Part shown: one piece after another, positions 8,338 through 16,796 of the stretch | Position numbering within the stretch: position 1 is the first letter of the stretch | How the letters are laid out: the number at the start of each line of letters is the position of its first letter | Source of the DNA: Comamonas antarctica | Lineage (GTDB): Bacteria > Pseudomonadota > Gammaproteobacteria > Burkholderiales > Burkholderiaceae_C | Direction of reading: 5' to 3' | Assembly (NCBI RefSeq): GCF_013363755.1 | Contig: NZ_CP054840.1 | Span: 2,783,501-2,847,500 of the forward strand | DNA length: 64,000 bases | Program-made: the position numbers and the translations under genes | Notes under the pieces: model-generated | What the model saw: the letters and a program-made list of their open reading frames with translations, nothing else | Databases searched by the model: none | What the model was told of the DNA's origin: nothing

Positions 8338-9882
8338 ATGCGTTTCTCTTCCTTGAAAATCGGGCAGCGTATTGCCCTGGGTTTTGCCGCCGTGCTGCTG
8401 CTGACCATCTTCGGGCTGGCAGCCAGCCTCGTGCAATTGTCCAGCGTGGCCCACCAGACCCGCAGCATGATGGACAGCCCCCTGGCCAAGGAGCGGCTGA
8501 TTGCCGACTGGTACGCGCTGGTGCTGGCCGGCTCGCAGCGCACCACCGCCATCGTGCGCAGCCCCGACGCCGAGCTGGGCCGCTTCTTTGCCGAGACCGC
8601 GCGCAAGTCGTCCGAAGATGCGGGCAAGCTGCTCGCACGCTTCAAGCCGCTGATCAACTCCGATGCCGAACGCACCCTGTTCGACCAGGCCAGCCAGGCG
8701 CGCGACAAGTACAACGCCGCGCGCGCCGCCGTGACCAAGGCCAAGGACCAGGGCGAGGAAACCGAAGCCATCTTCACCAGCACATATGCGCCCGCCACCC
8801 AGGCCTATGTACAGAGCATCCGTGCGCTGCTGGACCTGCAGCGCCAGGAAATCGACAGCACGGCCACGAATATCGACAGCAGCTACCAGACCAGTTTCAC
8901 GGCGTTGACCGGCCTGAGCGCGCTGATCGTGGTGCTGGGCGTGGTCGTGGCCCTGGTGCTGAGCCTGGGCATCGTGCGGCCGCTGCGCGCCGCGGTGCGC
9001 ATTGCCGACGAAGTCGCCGCCGGCAGCCTGCAACTCGCGTTCGACCGCGAGCTGCTGCAAGGCCGCGACGAGGCCGCGCAACTGATGCAGTCGCTGTCGA
9101 AGATGGAAGCCAACCTGCGCGCGCTGGTGTCCGAAGCCCGCCAGGGCAGCGACTCGGTGGCCACCGCGGCCGCCGAGATCAGCTCAGGCAACCTCGACCT
9201 GTCGGGGCGTACCGAGGAACAGGCCAGCGCGCTCGAGCAGACCGCGGCCTCGATGGAGGAACTCACCTCCACCGTGCGCAACAACGCCGCCAGCGCGCAG
9301 CAGGCCGACCAGCTGGCGCAGGCCACCTCGGCACTGGCCGTGCAGGGCGGCGCATCGGTCAACGAAGTCGTGCGCACCATGGCCGAGATCCTGCAGACCT
9401 CGAAGCGCATCGAGGACATCATCGGCGTGATCGACAAGATCGCGTTCCAGACCAACATCCTCGCGCTCAATGCCGCCGTCGAAGCCGCGCGCGCCGGCGA
9501 GCAGGGCCGGGGCTTTGCCGTGGTCGCGGGCGATGTGCGCAGCCTGGCGCAGAACTGCGCCAACGCGGCCAAGGAGATCAAGGGCCTGATCGATGCCTCG
9601 GCGCAGCGCATTGCCACGGGCAGCCGCCTGGTCGAACAGGCCGGCGGCACCATCGACCAGGTCGTGCAGGGCGTGAGGAAGGTCACCGACCTGGTCGGCG
9701 AGATCAGCCATGCGAGCCACGAACAGATGGCCGGGCTGGAACAGGTCAACCAGGCCGTGGCGCAGATGGACCAGATGACGCAGCAGAACGCGGCGCTGGT
9801 CGAGCAATCCTCGGCCGCGACCCAGTCGCTCGAGGTGCAGGCGGCACAACTCAAGCGTTCGCTGAGCGCCTTCCGCCTCTGA
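8338..9882 (+). CDS. Methyl-accepting chemotaxis protein
   Basis: A 514-residue inner-membrane chemoreceptor. It starts [16 protein letters not shown], followed by a first transmembrane helix (about 11-32) and a helical periplasmic domain of the four-helix-bundle type. A second transmembrane helix (about 190-212) and a HAMP domain follow, then the cytoplasmic signalling hairpin. The tip region [33 protein letters not shown] is nearly invariant in the family. It transmits ligand binding to CheA/CheW; the ligand cannot be told from sequence. The ATG at 8338 is chosen by the match to related receptors. No che genes are nearby, so this is an orphan receptor, divergent from dnaX. Confidence 0.95.
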   Translation: MRFSSLKIGQRIALGFAAVLLLTIFGLAASLVQLSSVAHQTRSMMDSPLAKERLIADWYALVLAGSQRTTAIVRSPDAELGRFFAETARKSSEDAGKLLARFKPLINSDAERTLFDQASQARDKYNAARAAVTKAKDQGEETEAIFTSTYAPATQAYVQSIRALLDLQRQEIDSTATNIDSSYQTSFTALTGLSALIVVLGVVVALVLSLGIVRPLRAAVRIADEVAAGSLQLAFDRELLQGRDEAAQLMQSLSKMEANLRALVSEARQGSDSVATAAAEISSGNLDLSGRTEEQASALEQTAASMEELTSTVRNNAASAQQADQLAQATSALAVQGGASVNEVVRTMAEILQTSKRIEDIIGVIDKIAFQTNILALNAAVEAARAGEQGRGFAVVAGDVRSLAQNCANAAKEIKGLIDASAQRIATGSRLVEQAGGTIDQVVQGVRKVTDLVGEISHASHEQMAGLEQVNQAVAQMDQMTQQNAALVEQSSAATQSLEVQAAQLKRSLSAFRL

Positions 9883-9907
9883 ACCGCGGCGCCGAAGGCT
9901 GGTTTGC

Positions 9908-9936
9908 CTGAACCGGCCTTCAGTCTGCGCTACAAT
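9908..9936 (+). promoter_or_regulatory. Promoter of the SRP RNA gene
   Basis: A TACAAT -10 hexamer at 9931-9936 lies seven bases before the start of the folded RNA at 9944, with a weak -35 (CTGAAC, 9908-9913) at 17 bp. The distance from the -10 box to the RNA 5' end supports both calls. Confidence 0.6.
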
Positions 9937-9943
9937 CGGCGGT

Positions 9944-10037
9944 GACGGGCCTCCCCGCATGGTGAAGCAGCCAACCGGGTCAGGTGGGGAACCAAGCAGC
10001 CCTAACTGTGGAGCCAGTGCCGGGGGTAAGGCTCGTC
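9944..10037 (+). ncRNA. ffs: Signal recognition particle RNA (4.5S, small bacterial type)
   Basis: Scaffold RNA for Ffh in co-translational membrane targeting. The ends pair (GACGGGCCT with AGGCTCGTC, one G-U). The apical hairpin carries the conserved core GGGTCAGGTGGGGAACCAAGC, with GGTCAGG and AAGCAG forming the internal loop bound by the Ffh M domain, capped by a GGAA tetraloop. A promoter lies immediately upstream and a rho-independent terminator 45 bases downstream. Exact ends are inferred from pairing; the primary transcript probably continues to the terminator. Confidence 0.9.
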
Positions 10038-10082
10038 AACTTCTTTCCAGGATGTCTGCCAGCCAGAGGTCCTCAGCCATTG

Positions 10083-10111
10083 AAAAAGCCCACGGCGACG
10101 TGGGCTTTTTT
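10083..10111 (+). terminator. Rho-independent terminator after the SRP RNA
   Basis: Stem AGCCCACG/CGTGGGCT around a GCGA loop, followed by six T and preceded by five A. Confidence 0.9.
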
Positions 10112-10149
10112 GCGTCCGGCCGGCGCATCGCACCAGCCGGCAATCCTCC

Positions 10150-11496
10150 TCAACCCTGCGCCGGCTCGGTCAGGAACTGCTGCACGCCATCGGCCACGCG
10201 CGCGCCGCTGGCCAGGCACGCGGTCAGCAGATAGCCGCCCGTGGGCGCCTCCCAGTCCAGCATCTCGCCCGCGCAGAACACGCCGGGAATCGCGCTCAGC
10301 ATGCCCTTTGGATCGAGCGCCTCGAAAGCCACGCCGCCCGCGGTGCTGATGGCTTCGGCCACCGGACGCGGCGCGGCCAGCGTCAGCGGCAGGGCCTTGA
10401 TGGCCGCGGCCAGCGCCACCGGGTCGTGCACGCCCTCGCGCCCCAGCACTTCATGCAGCAGCCCCATCTTCACGCCGTCCAGCCCGAGCCGGCTCTTGAG
10501 GTGGCTGCTGAGGCTGCGCGCGCCGCGCGGGTGACGCACTTCGGCTTCGACGCGCGCGGCATCGTGTTCGGGCAGCAGGTCGAGGTGCAGCGTTGCATGG
10601 CCGCTGGCGGCGATCTCGTCGCGCAGCCACTGCGAGGCGGCATAGACCAGGCTGCCCTCGATGCCGGTTTCCGTGACGACGAATTCTCCGCGCCGCGCGA
10701 ATGCCTGGCCGTGGCTGCCGGTGAACGACAAGCCCACCGACTTGAGCGGCTGGCCCGCAAAGCGCTCGCGGAAATGCGGCGTCCAGCCGTGCGCCGGGGC
10801 CTGCTCCAGGCCGACCAGTTCGCGCAGGAAGCTGCGCCGGGTTTCCGCGCTGCCCGAAGCCAGGTTCAGCACATCGAAGCCGCAGTTGGCGGGCTGCAAC
10901 GGCGCAATGGCCACGCCACGCGCCTCCAGCCAGGGCGCCCAGGCACCATCGGAGCCCAGCTGCGGCCAGCTCGCGCCGCCCAGCGCCAGCACCAGGGCGC
11001 GCGCCTGCACCAGCACCTCGCCGGTGGGCGTGGCAAAGCGCAGCGCGCCCTGCTCGTTCCAGCCCAGCCAGCGGTGGCGCGTATGGAACTGCACGCCCAG
11101 GCCGCGCAGCTGCGCGAGCCAGGCGCGCAGCAGCGGCGCGGCTTTCATGCCGACCGGGAACACGCGGCCCGAGGTGCCGACAAAGGTTTCGACGCCCAGG
11201 CGCGCGGCCCAGTCCTTGACCTGATCGGCGCCGAAGTCCGCGAGCATGGGCTCGATCTGCGCGCGGCGCGCGCCAAAGCGCGCGGCAAACGCATCTGCGG
11301 GCTCGGAATGCGTCAGGTTCAGGCCGCCCTTGCCGGCCAGCAGGAATTTGCGGCCCACCGACGGCATGGCATCGAACAGATGCACGCGCACCCCGGCTTG
11401 CGCCAGGCGCTGGGCGGCCATCAGGCCCGCCGGGCCGCCGCCGACGATGGCGGCCTCGCACTTGAGTGGCGCACGGTGGGTGGAGACTTCAGTCAT
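10150..11496 (-). CDS. NAD(P)/FAD-dependent oxidoreductase, HI0933/YhiN-type flavoprotein
   Basis: A 448-residue flavoprotein. An N-terminal Rossmann motif EAAIVGGGPAGLMAAQRL (from residue 14) binds FAD, and the following GRKFLLAGKGGLNLTHSEP is the family signature. A second FAD contact near the C-terminus (IPGVFCAGEMLDWEAPTGGY) is typical of the group, as is the conserved AGGVAFEALDPKGM region. The family is widespread in proteobacteria but its physiological substrate is not established, so no reaction is assigned. It is monocistronic, convergent with the SRP RNA and divergent from trxA. Confidence 0.9.
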   Translation of the reverse strand: MTEVSTHRAPLKCEAAIVGGGPAGLMAAQRLAQAGVRVHLFDAMPSVGRKFLLAGKGGLNLTHSEPADAFAARFGARRAQIEPMLADFGADQVKDWAARLGVETFVGTSGRVFPVGMKAAPLLRAWLAQLRGLGVQFHTRHRWLGWNEQGALRFATPTGEVLVQARALVLALGGASWPQLGSDGAWAPWLEARGVAIAPLQPANCGFDVLNLASGSAETRRSFLRELVGLEQAPAHGWTPHFRERFAGQPLKSVGLSFTGSHGQAFARRGEFVVTETGIEGSLVYAASQWLRDEIAASGHATLHLDLLPEHDAARVEAEVRHPRGARSLSSHLKSRLGLDGVKMGLLHEVLGREGVHDPVALAAAIKALPLTLAAPRPVAEAISTAGGVAFEALDPKGMLSAIPGVFCAGEMLDWEAPTGGYLLTACLASGARVADGVQQFLTEPAQG

Positions 11497-11732
11497 TCAG
11501 GATTCCTTGTTAAGACACATTGCCGCAAGGGGCGCAGGATACCGCCGCTCGGCCGCCCCGCGGCGCGCGGGGCCAAGCCCATGCCCCGGCTTGGCATTCT
11601 CATCGCTTTACGCTATGACAGTCATAGCACCATGTGTCGCCCACATGCGCTGGCGGGAGATGCGTTTCTGTCACAATCGAAGCCAGTTCCGCGAACTTTC
11701 GCCCATTACAGCCCACAACCAAGGAAACCTCC

Positions 11733-12065
11733 ATGGCAAGCGCCCTCATCAAACATCTCTCCGACGCCTCGTTCGAAGCCGAAGTGCTGCAGGCCGGCAC
11801 CACGGTGCTGGTGGACTACTGGGCCGAGTGGTGCGGTCCCTGCAAGATGATTGCCCCGATCCTGGACGAAGTCGCCGGCACCTACCAGGGCAAGGTCACG
11901 ATCGCCAAGATGAATGTCGATGAAAACCGCGAGATCCCCGCCAAGTTCGGCATCCGCGGCATCCCCACGCTGATGCTGTTCAAGAACGGCGAGCTGGCCG
12001 CCACCAAGGTCGGCGCCCTGAGCAAGGCCCAGCTCACGGCCTTCCTCGACGAACAGCTGGCTTGA
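11733..12065 (+). CDS. trxA: Thioredoxin 1
   Basis: General protein disulfide reductase in the cytoplasm. The 110-residue product has the exact [10 protein letters not shown] active site, the [13 protein letters not shown] cis-proline region and the usual charged C-terminus. The ATG at 11733 follows AAGGAAACC and gives the normal thioredoxin length; an upstream in-frame extension is rejected. The gene is followed by a hairpin terminator and then rho. A trxA-rho order is also seen in Escherichia coli. Confidence 0.97.
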   Translation: MASALIKHLSDASFEAEVLQAGTTVLVDYWAEWCGPCKMIAPILDEVAGTYQGKVTIAKMNVDENREIPAKFGIRGIPTLMLFKNGELAATKVGALSKAQLTAFLDEQLA

Positions 12066-12110
12066 GTTGCGGGCGCGCCGGGCGGTGACCATCCGCCCGG
12101 CCCGCGCCTG

Positions 12111-12149
12111 AAGCCGGGGTGGCGCGACGCCGCCCCGGTTCTTTATTTT
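12111..12149 (+). terminator. Rho-independent terminator after trxA
   Basis: An imperfect GC-rich stem (AGCCGGGGTGGC against GCCGCCCCGGTT) with a short GCGA loop is followed by CTTTATTTT, separating trxA from rho. Confidence 0.65.
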
Positions 12150-12172
12150 CGGACCTGCAGATCTTTTCCTGT

Positions 12173-12178
12173 CATAAT
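12173..12178 (+). promoter_or_regulatory. Possible rho -10 element
   Basis: CATAAT, 5/6 to consensus, lies about 130 bases before the rho ATG and downstream of the trxA terminator. The -35 region at 17 bp (CGGACC) is poor. The long C-rich leader that would result fits the autoregulation known for rho, but that is inference. Confidence 0.35.
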
Positions 12179-12310
12179 CTGCACAGATCACCGGCCCCCT
12201 GCATTGACGGCCGTTTCGAGATCACCAGGCAAGCTAGGCCCACGACGCCGTGTACCGCCCAGCCTTCTGCCCCATTCCTGATTCCACTTACTCCGCCCAG
12301 GAGTCACCCC

Positions 12311-13573
12311 ATGCACCTTAATGAACTCAAGGCACAGCACGTGTCTGAAGTCCTGAAGCAGGCCGAAGAGCTCGAGATCGAAAACGTTGGCCGGATGCGC
12401 AAACAGGAAATCATGTTTGCCATCATCAAGAAGCGGGCCAAGGCCGGCGAACAAGTGTTTGCCGACGGCGTGCTTGAAATCCTGCCCGATGGCTTTGGTT
12501 TCCTGCGCAGCCCCGACACCAGCTACACCGCGAGCACGGACGACATCTACATCTCGCCCAGCCAGGTGCGCCGCTTCAACCTGCACACCGGCGACATGAT
12601 CGAAGGCGAAGTGCGCACGCCCAAGGATGGCGAGCGCTATTTCGCGCTGACCAAGCTCGACAAGGTCAACGGCGGCCCGCCGGAGCAAAACAAGCACAAG
12701 GTGATGTTCGAGAACCTGACGCCGCTGTTCCCCAAGGAGCAGCTGCGCCTCGAACGCGAAATCAAGTCCGACGAGAACATCACCGGCCGCATCATCGACA
12801 TCATTGCCCCGATCGGCCGCGGCCAGCGCGCGCTGATCGTCGCCCCGCCCAAGAGCGGCAAGACGATGATGATGCAGAACATCGCCCACGCGATCACGGC
12901 GAACCATCCCGACGTGCACATGATGGTGCTGCTGGTCGACGAGCGTCCCGAGGAAGTGACCGAGATGCAGCGCTCGGTCAAGGGCGAAATCATTGCCTCG
13001 ACCTTTGACGAGCCCGCCACGCGCCACGTGCACGTGGCCGAGATGGTGATCGAACGCGCCAAGCGCCTGGTCGAGCTGAAGAAGGACGTCGTGATCCTGC
13101 TGGACTCGATCACGCGCCTGGCCCGCGCCTACAACAACGTCGTGCCCTCGTCGGGCAAGGTGCTGTCGGGCGGTGTCGACTCCAACGCGCTGCAGCGCCC
13201 CAAGCGCTTCTTCGGCGCGGCGCGCAAGGTCGAAGAAGGCGGCTCGCTGACCATCATCGCCACGGCCCTGGTCGATACCGGCAGCCGCATGGACGAAGTG
13301 ATCTTCGAGGAGTTCAAGGGCACCGGCAACAGCGAACTGCACCTGAACCGCCGCCTCTATGAGAAGCGCGTGTTCCCGGCCATCGAGCTGAACAAGAGCG
13401 GCACGCGCCGCGAGGAACTGCTGCTGTCGCCCGAGATACTGAACAAGACGCGCATCCTGCGCCAGTTCCTCTACAACATGGACGAGATCGAAGCCACCGA
13501 GCTGATGATCAAGAACATGAAGGCGACCAAGACCAACAACGACTTCTTCGACATGATGCGCCGCGGCGGCTAA
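12311..13573 (+). CDS. rho: Transcription termination factor Rho
   Basis: Hexameric RNA-dependent ATPase that ends transcription. The 420-residue protein starts [18 protein letters not shown]. The cold-shock-like RNA-binding domain contains [10 protein letters not shown] (about residue 62). The ATPase domain carries Walker A APPKSGKT (about 178-185), the Q loop ([14 protein letters not shown]) and the R loop ([12 protein letters not shown]). Length and start match the family; upstream in-frame sequence is the leader. An AGGAG ribosome-binding site precedes the ATG. Confidence 0.98.
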   Translation: MHLNELKAQHVSEVLKQAEELEIENVGRMRKQEIMFAIIKKRAKAGEQVFADGVLEILPDGFGFLRSPDTSYTASTDDIYISPSQVRRFNLHTGDMIEGEVRTPKDGERYFALTKLDKVNGGPPEQNKHKVMFENLTPLFPKEQLRLEREIKSDENITGRIIDIIAPIGRGQRALIVAPPKSGKTMMMQNIAHAITANHPDVHMMVLLVDERPEEVTEMQRSVKGEIIASTFDEPATRHVHVAEMVIERAKRLVELKKDVVILLDSITRLARAYNNVVPSSGKVLSGGVDSNALQRPKRFFGAARKVEEGGSLTIIATALVDTGSRMDEVIFEEFKGTGNSELHLNRRLYEKRVFPAIELNKSGTRREELLLSPEILNKTRILRQFLYNMDEIEATELMIKNMKATKTNNDFFDMMRRGG

Positions 13574-13611
13574 TCCCTACTCCGGCACAAGGCTGTGTCG
13601 GTACCCACTGC

Positions 13612-13645
13612 AAAGCCCCCGCGGTATACTCGGGGGCTTTTCTAT
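13612..13645 (+). terminator. Rho-independent terminator after rho
   Basis: Perfect 10-bp stem AAAGCCCCCG/CGGGGGCTTT with a nine-base loop and a T-rich tail. Confidence 0.92.
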
Positions 13646-13727
13646 TGCGGAAAGTACGTTCAATTTGAACCAATGCAGAGGTTGCACTGGGTTGGACACG
13701 GCTACCGCACTTGACCTTAGGAAGATC

Positions 13728-13988
13728 ATGAAAGAAGGAATCCACCCCAACTACCGCGAAGTGCTGTTCGTTGACCTGTCCAACGGCTTCAAGTTCGTGA
13801 CCCGTTCGTGCGTGAACACCAAGGAAACCGGCACCACCGACGACGGCCGCGAACTGCCGATGTTCAAGCTGGACACCTCGAGCGAATCGCACCCCTTCTA
13901 CACCGGCACGCAAAAGTCGGTGGACAACATGGGCGGCCGCGTCGAGCGCTTCCGCAACCGTTTCGGCAAGACCACCGCAGCCAAGTAA
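13728..13988 (+). CDS. rpmE2: 50S ribosomal protein L31 type B
   Basis: An 86-residue large-subunit protein starting [20 protein letters not shown]. It lacks the CxxC pairs of the zinc-binding L31 form (one cysteine only), which places it in the zinc-independent type B class. In bacteria with both paralogues this form is expressed under zinc limitation; whether a second L31 exists here cannot be seen. The ATG at 13728 follows AGGAAGATC. Both sides are bounded by strong terminators, so it is an independent unit. Confidence 0.95.
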   Translation: MKEGIHPNYREVLFVDLSNGFKFVTRSCVNTKETGTTDDGRELPMFKLDTSSESHPFYTGTQKSVDNMGGRVERFRNRFGKTTAAK

Positions 13989-14006
13989 ATTCTGCGCATT
14001 CATGCC

Positions 14007-14042
14007 AAAAAGCAGCCCGGGCAACCGGGCTGCTTTTTTTTC
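14007..14042 (+). terminator. Rho-independent terminator after rpmE2
   Basis: Stem AGCAGCCCGG/CCGGGCTGCT with a GCAA tetraloop, flanked by A5 and T8; it could function in both directions. Confidence 0.93.
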
Positions 14043-14224
14043 GTCTTCCTTCAGCCCTGAGCAGCTCCCCACGATGACCACCGATTGCCGCTGGAACCAT
14101 GCGCGCCCAGTGGCAACCAAGTCAACGCCGTCAGAGAAAACATACCCTCCCGCCCCGCCTGATCGGAGGACTTGAGACGGGCGATTCCTTGTCAACGGCT
14201 TCCAATGAAAGGTTGGACCAAAAA

Positions 14225-16615
14225 ATGCGCACCAACAGCAGCCACCATTTCAATCTCCAGCCGAGCTTCATGGCGCGTGCAGCGGGCAATGGCAGCCATT
14301 TGGCAACCAATGAAAAGCCCGTCAACTCTGGTGCCCAGCTGTCGGACACAGACATCATTCGCGGCTATAAAGAAAATATAGAAACCCTGCGCAGCTTGAT
14401 TGACGAGAAAACCAACCCATCTCAAGGGGACAATCTCGACAAATTCTTCTCACTGGTTGAATCAGGAATCAAGAGCGACTTCTGCTGGGAAAATCTGGAA
14501 ATTTACAAGAGCTTGGTTTTCGATAATTTGAGCATAATTTGCAGCCTCGCGCACGATGCCGACCTTCCAGAAGACGTACGCAAAAAGACCATCGAGGATC
14601 TGGCAGCACATCTGCATGTCTGTCCATCGGGAATGGCACAGAACATCGAACAAGCCGCACGAAAATTGGAAGCCCTCAAACATGGGTTGCCACAGAATTT
14701 CATCAACCAGTTGATAAATGTCATCAATGCTGAAATACTGAACTACATGCGCGACAACAATATCGGCACCTACAAAGGCAACGAGATTCATGATGTAGCG
14801 GCATTTTTCAATTATATTGCACCTAATTTCGGCCTTCGGCCACGCGCAGACGCACTTGAATCCCGGATCTCAGCGCATTATCTCGATCAATTCACGGTCC
14901 ACATTCACGACAAGATCATCATCGATCGGGTGATTGAAGTCCTGGCCGAAGAGTGCCGCAGCCAGATAATCCACGAACTGTCAGTCGAAAATTTCAATAT
15001 AGACTCTGTCGCTATTAATGAAAATGATTTTTGCGATATCCTGAATATATTCAACGACACTGTCCAACCAAAACTGACGCACAGCTTTGGCCCCATTCCC
15101 ATCACGGATGTCTTCGTTTATTCGGACGAGGGCGATGTCGAACAGTACCACCTGATCAAAGACAACACGCTTTTGATGCGTTCCATCGCGCGCAACCTGC
15201 GCGAAGCCGGCGCCATCAACTTCCACCCCAGCTATCTTGCTGGCGAAAAAGGGGCTGGAACCAAGCTCAAAATATCCGGCGAAAATATTGTGTATGTCAG
15301 CACCACCAATGACGCCAAAGAGCATCACCATCAAATTCTGGAGGAGTTCGTCTGGAGAGATGCTTCCAAGAGCAAAGAACTATTGGACAAACTCAACTAT
15401 AAGGCCACTGAAAAACCTGAAATCAAGAAGTTTCAGGATGATATCCTGCAAAGAATTTCTCTTTCCGCAGTCACCAGAATGTTGCAATCGAAGGATCTGT
15501 CAGAGGTCGGGGAAATTCTGAATGAATCAATGGCCTTTATATGGTCGGACACCGCAAAAGAAATGTTATTAGCCACATCGATGGCGCAAGCGCTGGGGAA
15601 AAAAAGACCCGACATCGCTGACATCATCCTTTCCATGATGAGTGGGCAGCATCTAGGCAACGAGGATGGCGACGGCAACACTGTGCTGCACCGGGCATTG
15701 AGGACTGCCCTTCAGAAGATCCACCCCCAACTCACCAAAAGCCTCATCAAAAGCATCATTAAAAAGATGAGCGAGCAGCAGCTGTCCCTGCAAAACAACA
15801 ATGGACACACTGCTTTTATGCTGGCGCTCAAAATGGGTGATCCAGAGATCATCAGCATTCTTCTCGACCGCACCGATCCCTCCCAGTTCGGCTGCAGAGA
15901 CCGCAACGGCGATACAGCGATGATGATCGCGCTCAAGCACAATAATTTTGCTATTGTCCCGCAGCTCGCCGAGCGCATGAGAGCGGCGCAACTCGACCTC
16001 GAAAACAAGGCGAACGATGACGCGCTGGGCATCGCGTTCGCTAACAACCAGCCCGGTGCGGCCGACGTCATAGCCCGCAAAATGAGCCATGAAGCACTTC
16101 TTGATCGCCACCAGCGCCTCTTGGAAAAACTAACCACATATCATGCCGCCCTGGGCGGGGATGTGAAAATCGTCCACTCAATGCTTCCCCAGCATCTGGG
16201 CCTCAAAAACCGGCGTGGCGACACTGCGCTGATGATCACGATAAAAAAAGATCTCCCCGCTGCCAGCCTGGCACTCATCGCGAAAATGACACCGGCGCAA
16301 CTGGGCATCTGCGACAAAGATGGCAACAATGCGATGATGCTGGCATTGGAGCGGGGCGATACAAAAATCGCGCTCGCCATCATGAAGAAGATGCATAGGA
16401 AACAGCTTGAAACCCGGAACAGATTCGGCGAGACCGCGTTCATCTTCGCTAAAAATTTTAAACAAACCGAAATGTGCCGCCGTATTGTCAAGGCGATCGA
16501 TCCTCCGATCCCTGGATTCTTCACCCGCATCCGGCTGTTCTTCATGAATATGGTTCCAGAACAATACCAATCGGACTCAATGCGCGCCAAGTTGACGAAG
16601 TTCTATTGGTATTGA
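14225..16615 (+). CDS. Large ankyrin-repeat-like protein, AT-rich accessory gene
   Basis: About 796 residues with no signal peptide or transmembrane segment. Residues 1-50 are rich in Ser, Asn and His. Residues ~50-475 are a mostly helical region I do not recognise. From ~480 to 757 there are seven or eight degenerate 35-residue ankyrin-type units (NNGHTAFMLALKMGD, RNGDTAMMIALKHNN, RRGDTALMITI, KDGNNAMMLALERGD, RFGETAFIFAK), spaced 105-108 bases. Codon use and base composition are clearly more AT-rich than every neighbour, which suggests horizontal gain. It stands alone between a terminator and an unrelated operon. The ATG at 14225 is chosen as the first with in-frame low-GC coding; an upstream start at 14099 is possible. 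Such proteins are often secreted effectors, but nothing here proves that. Confidence 0.8.
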   Translation: MRTNSSHHFNLQPSFMARAAGNGSHLATNEKPVNSGAQLSDTDIIRGYKENIETLRSLIDEKTNPSQGDNLDKFFSLVESGIKSDFCWENLEIYKSLVFDNLSIICSLAHDADLPEDVRKKTIEDLAAHLHVCPSGMAQNIEQAARKLEALKHGLPQNFINQLINVINAEILNYMRDNNIGTYKGNEIHDVAAFFNYIAPNFGLRPRADALESRISAHYLDQFTVHIHDKIIIDRVIEVLAEECRSQIIHELSVENFNIDSVAINENDFCDILNIFNDTVQPKLTHSFGPIPITDVFVYSDEGDVEQYHLIKDNTLLMRSIARNLREAGAINFHPSYLAGEKGAGTKLKISGENIVYVSTTNDAKEHHHQILEEFVWRDASKSKELLDKLNYKATEKPEIKKFQDDILQRISLSAVTRMLQSKDLSEVGEILNESMAFIWSDTAKEMLLATSMAQALGKKRPDIADIILSMMSGQHLGNEDGDGNTVLHRALRTALQKIHPQLTKSLIKSIIKKMSEQQLSLQNNNGHTAFMLALKMGDPEIISILLDRTDPSQFGCRDRNGDTAMMIALKHNNFAIVPQLAERMRAAQLDLENKANDDALGIAFANNQPGAADVIARKMSHEALLDRHQRLLEKLTTYHAALGGDVKIVHSMLPQHLGLKNRRGDTALMITIKKDLPAASLALIAKMTPAQLGICDKDGNNAMMLALERGDTKIALAIMKKMHRKQLETRNRFGETAFIFAKNFKQTEMCRRIVKAIDPPIPGFFTRIRLFFMNMVPEQYQSDSMRAKLTKFYWY

Positions 16616-16796
16616 TCCCGGCATCGGGACCCGGCGGACGCCGGTGCCTGGCATATGCCGCATGCACACATATCCCACGGCCTTGCACGCCGGCAGCGTA
16701 GATCACAGCGACAAAAGTGGCCCCAACGCTCAGCACCACCGCTGACCGCCCCGGGTTCGCGTATTCTTGCGGTCTTTCTTGTCGTTTCTACGCTGC

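Noticed and set aside
13989-14224. A plant-inducible-promoter (PIP) type hrp box upstream of the ankyrin gene
   Set aside because: A TTCGT occurs at 14040 but no second TTCG half-site follows at 15 bases, so there is no support for Hrp control.
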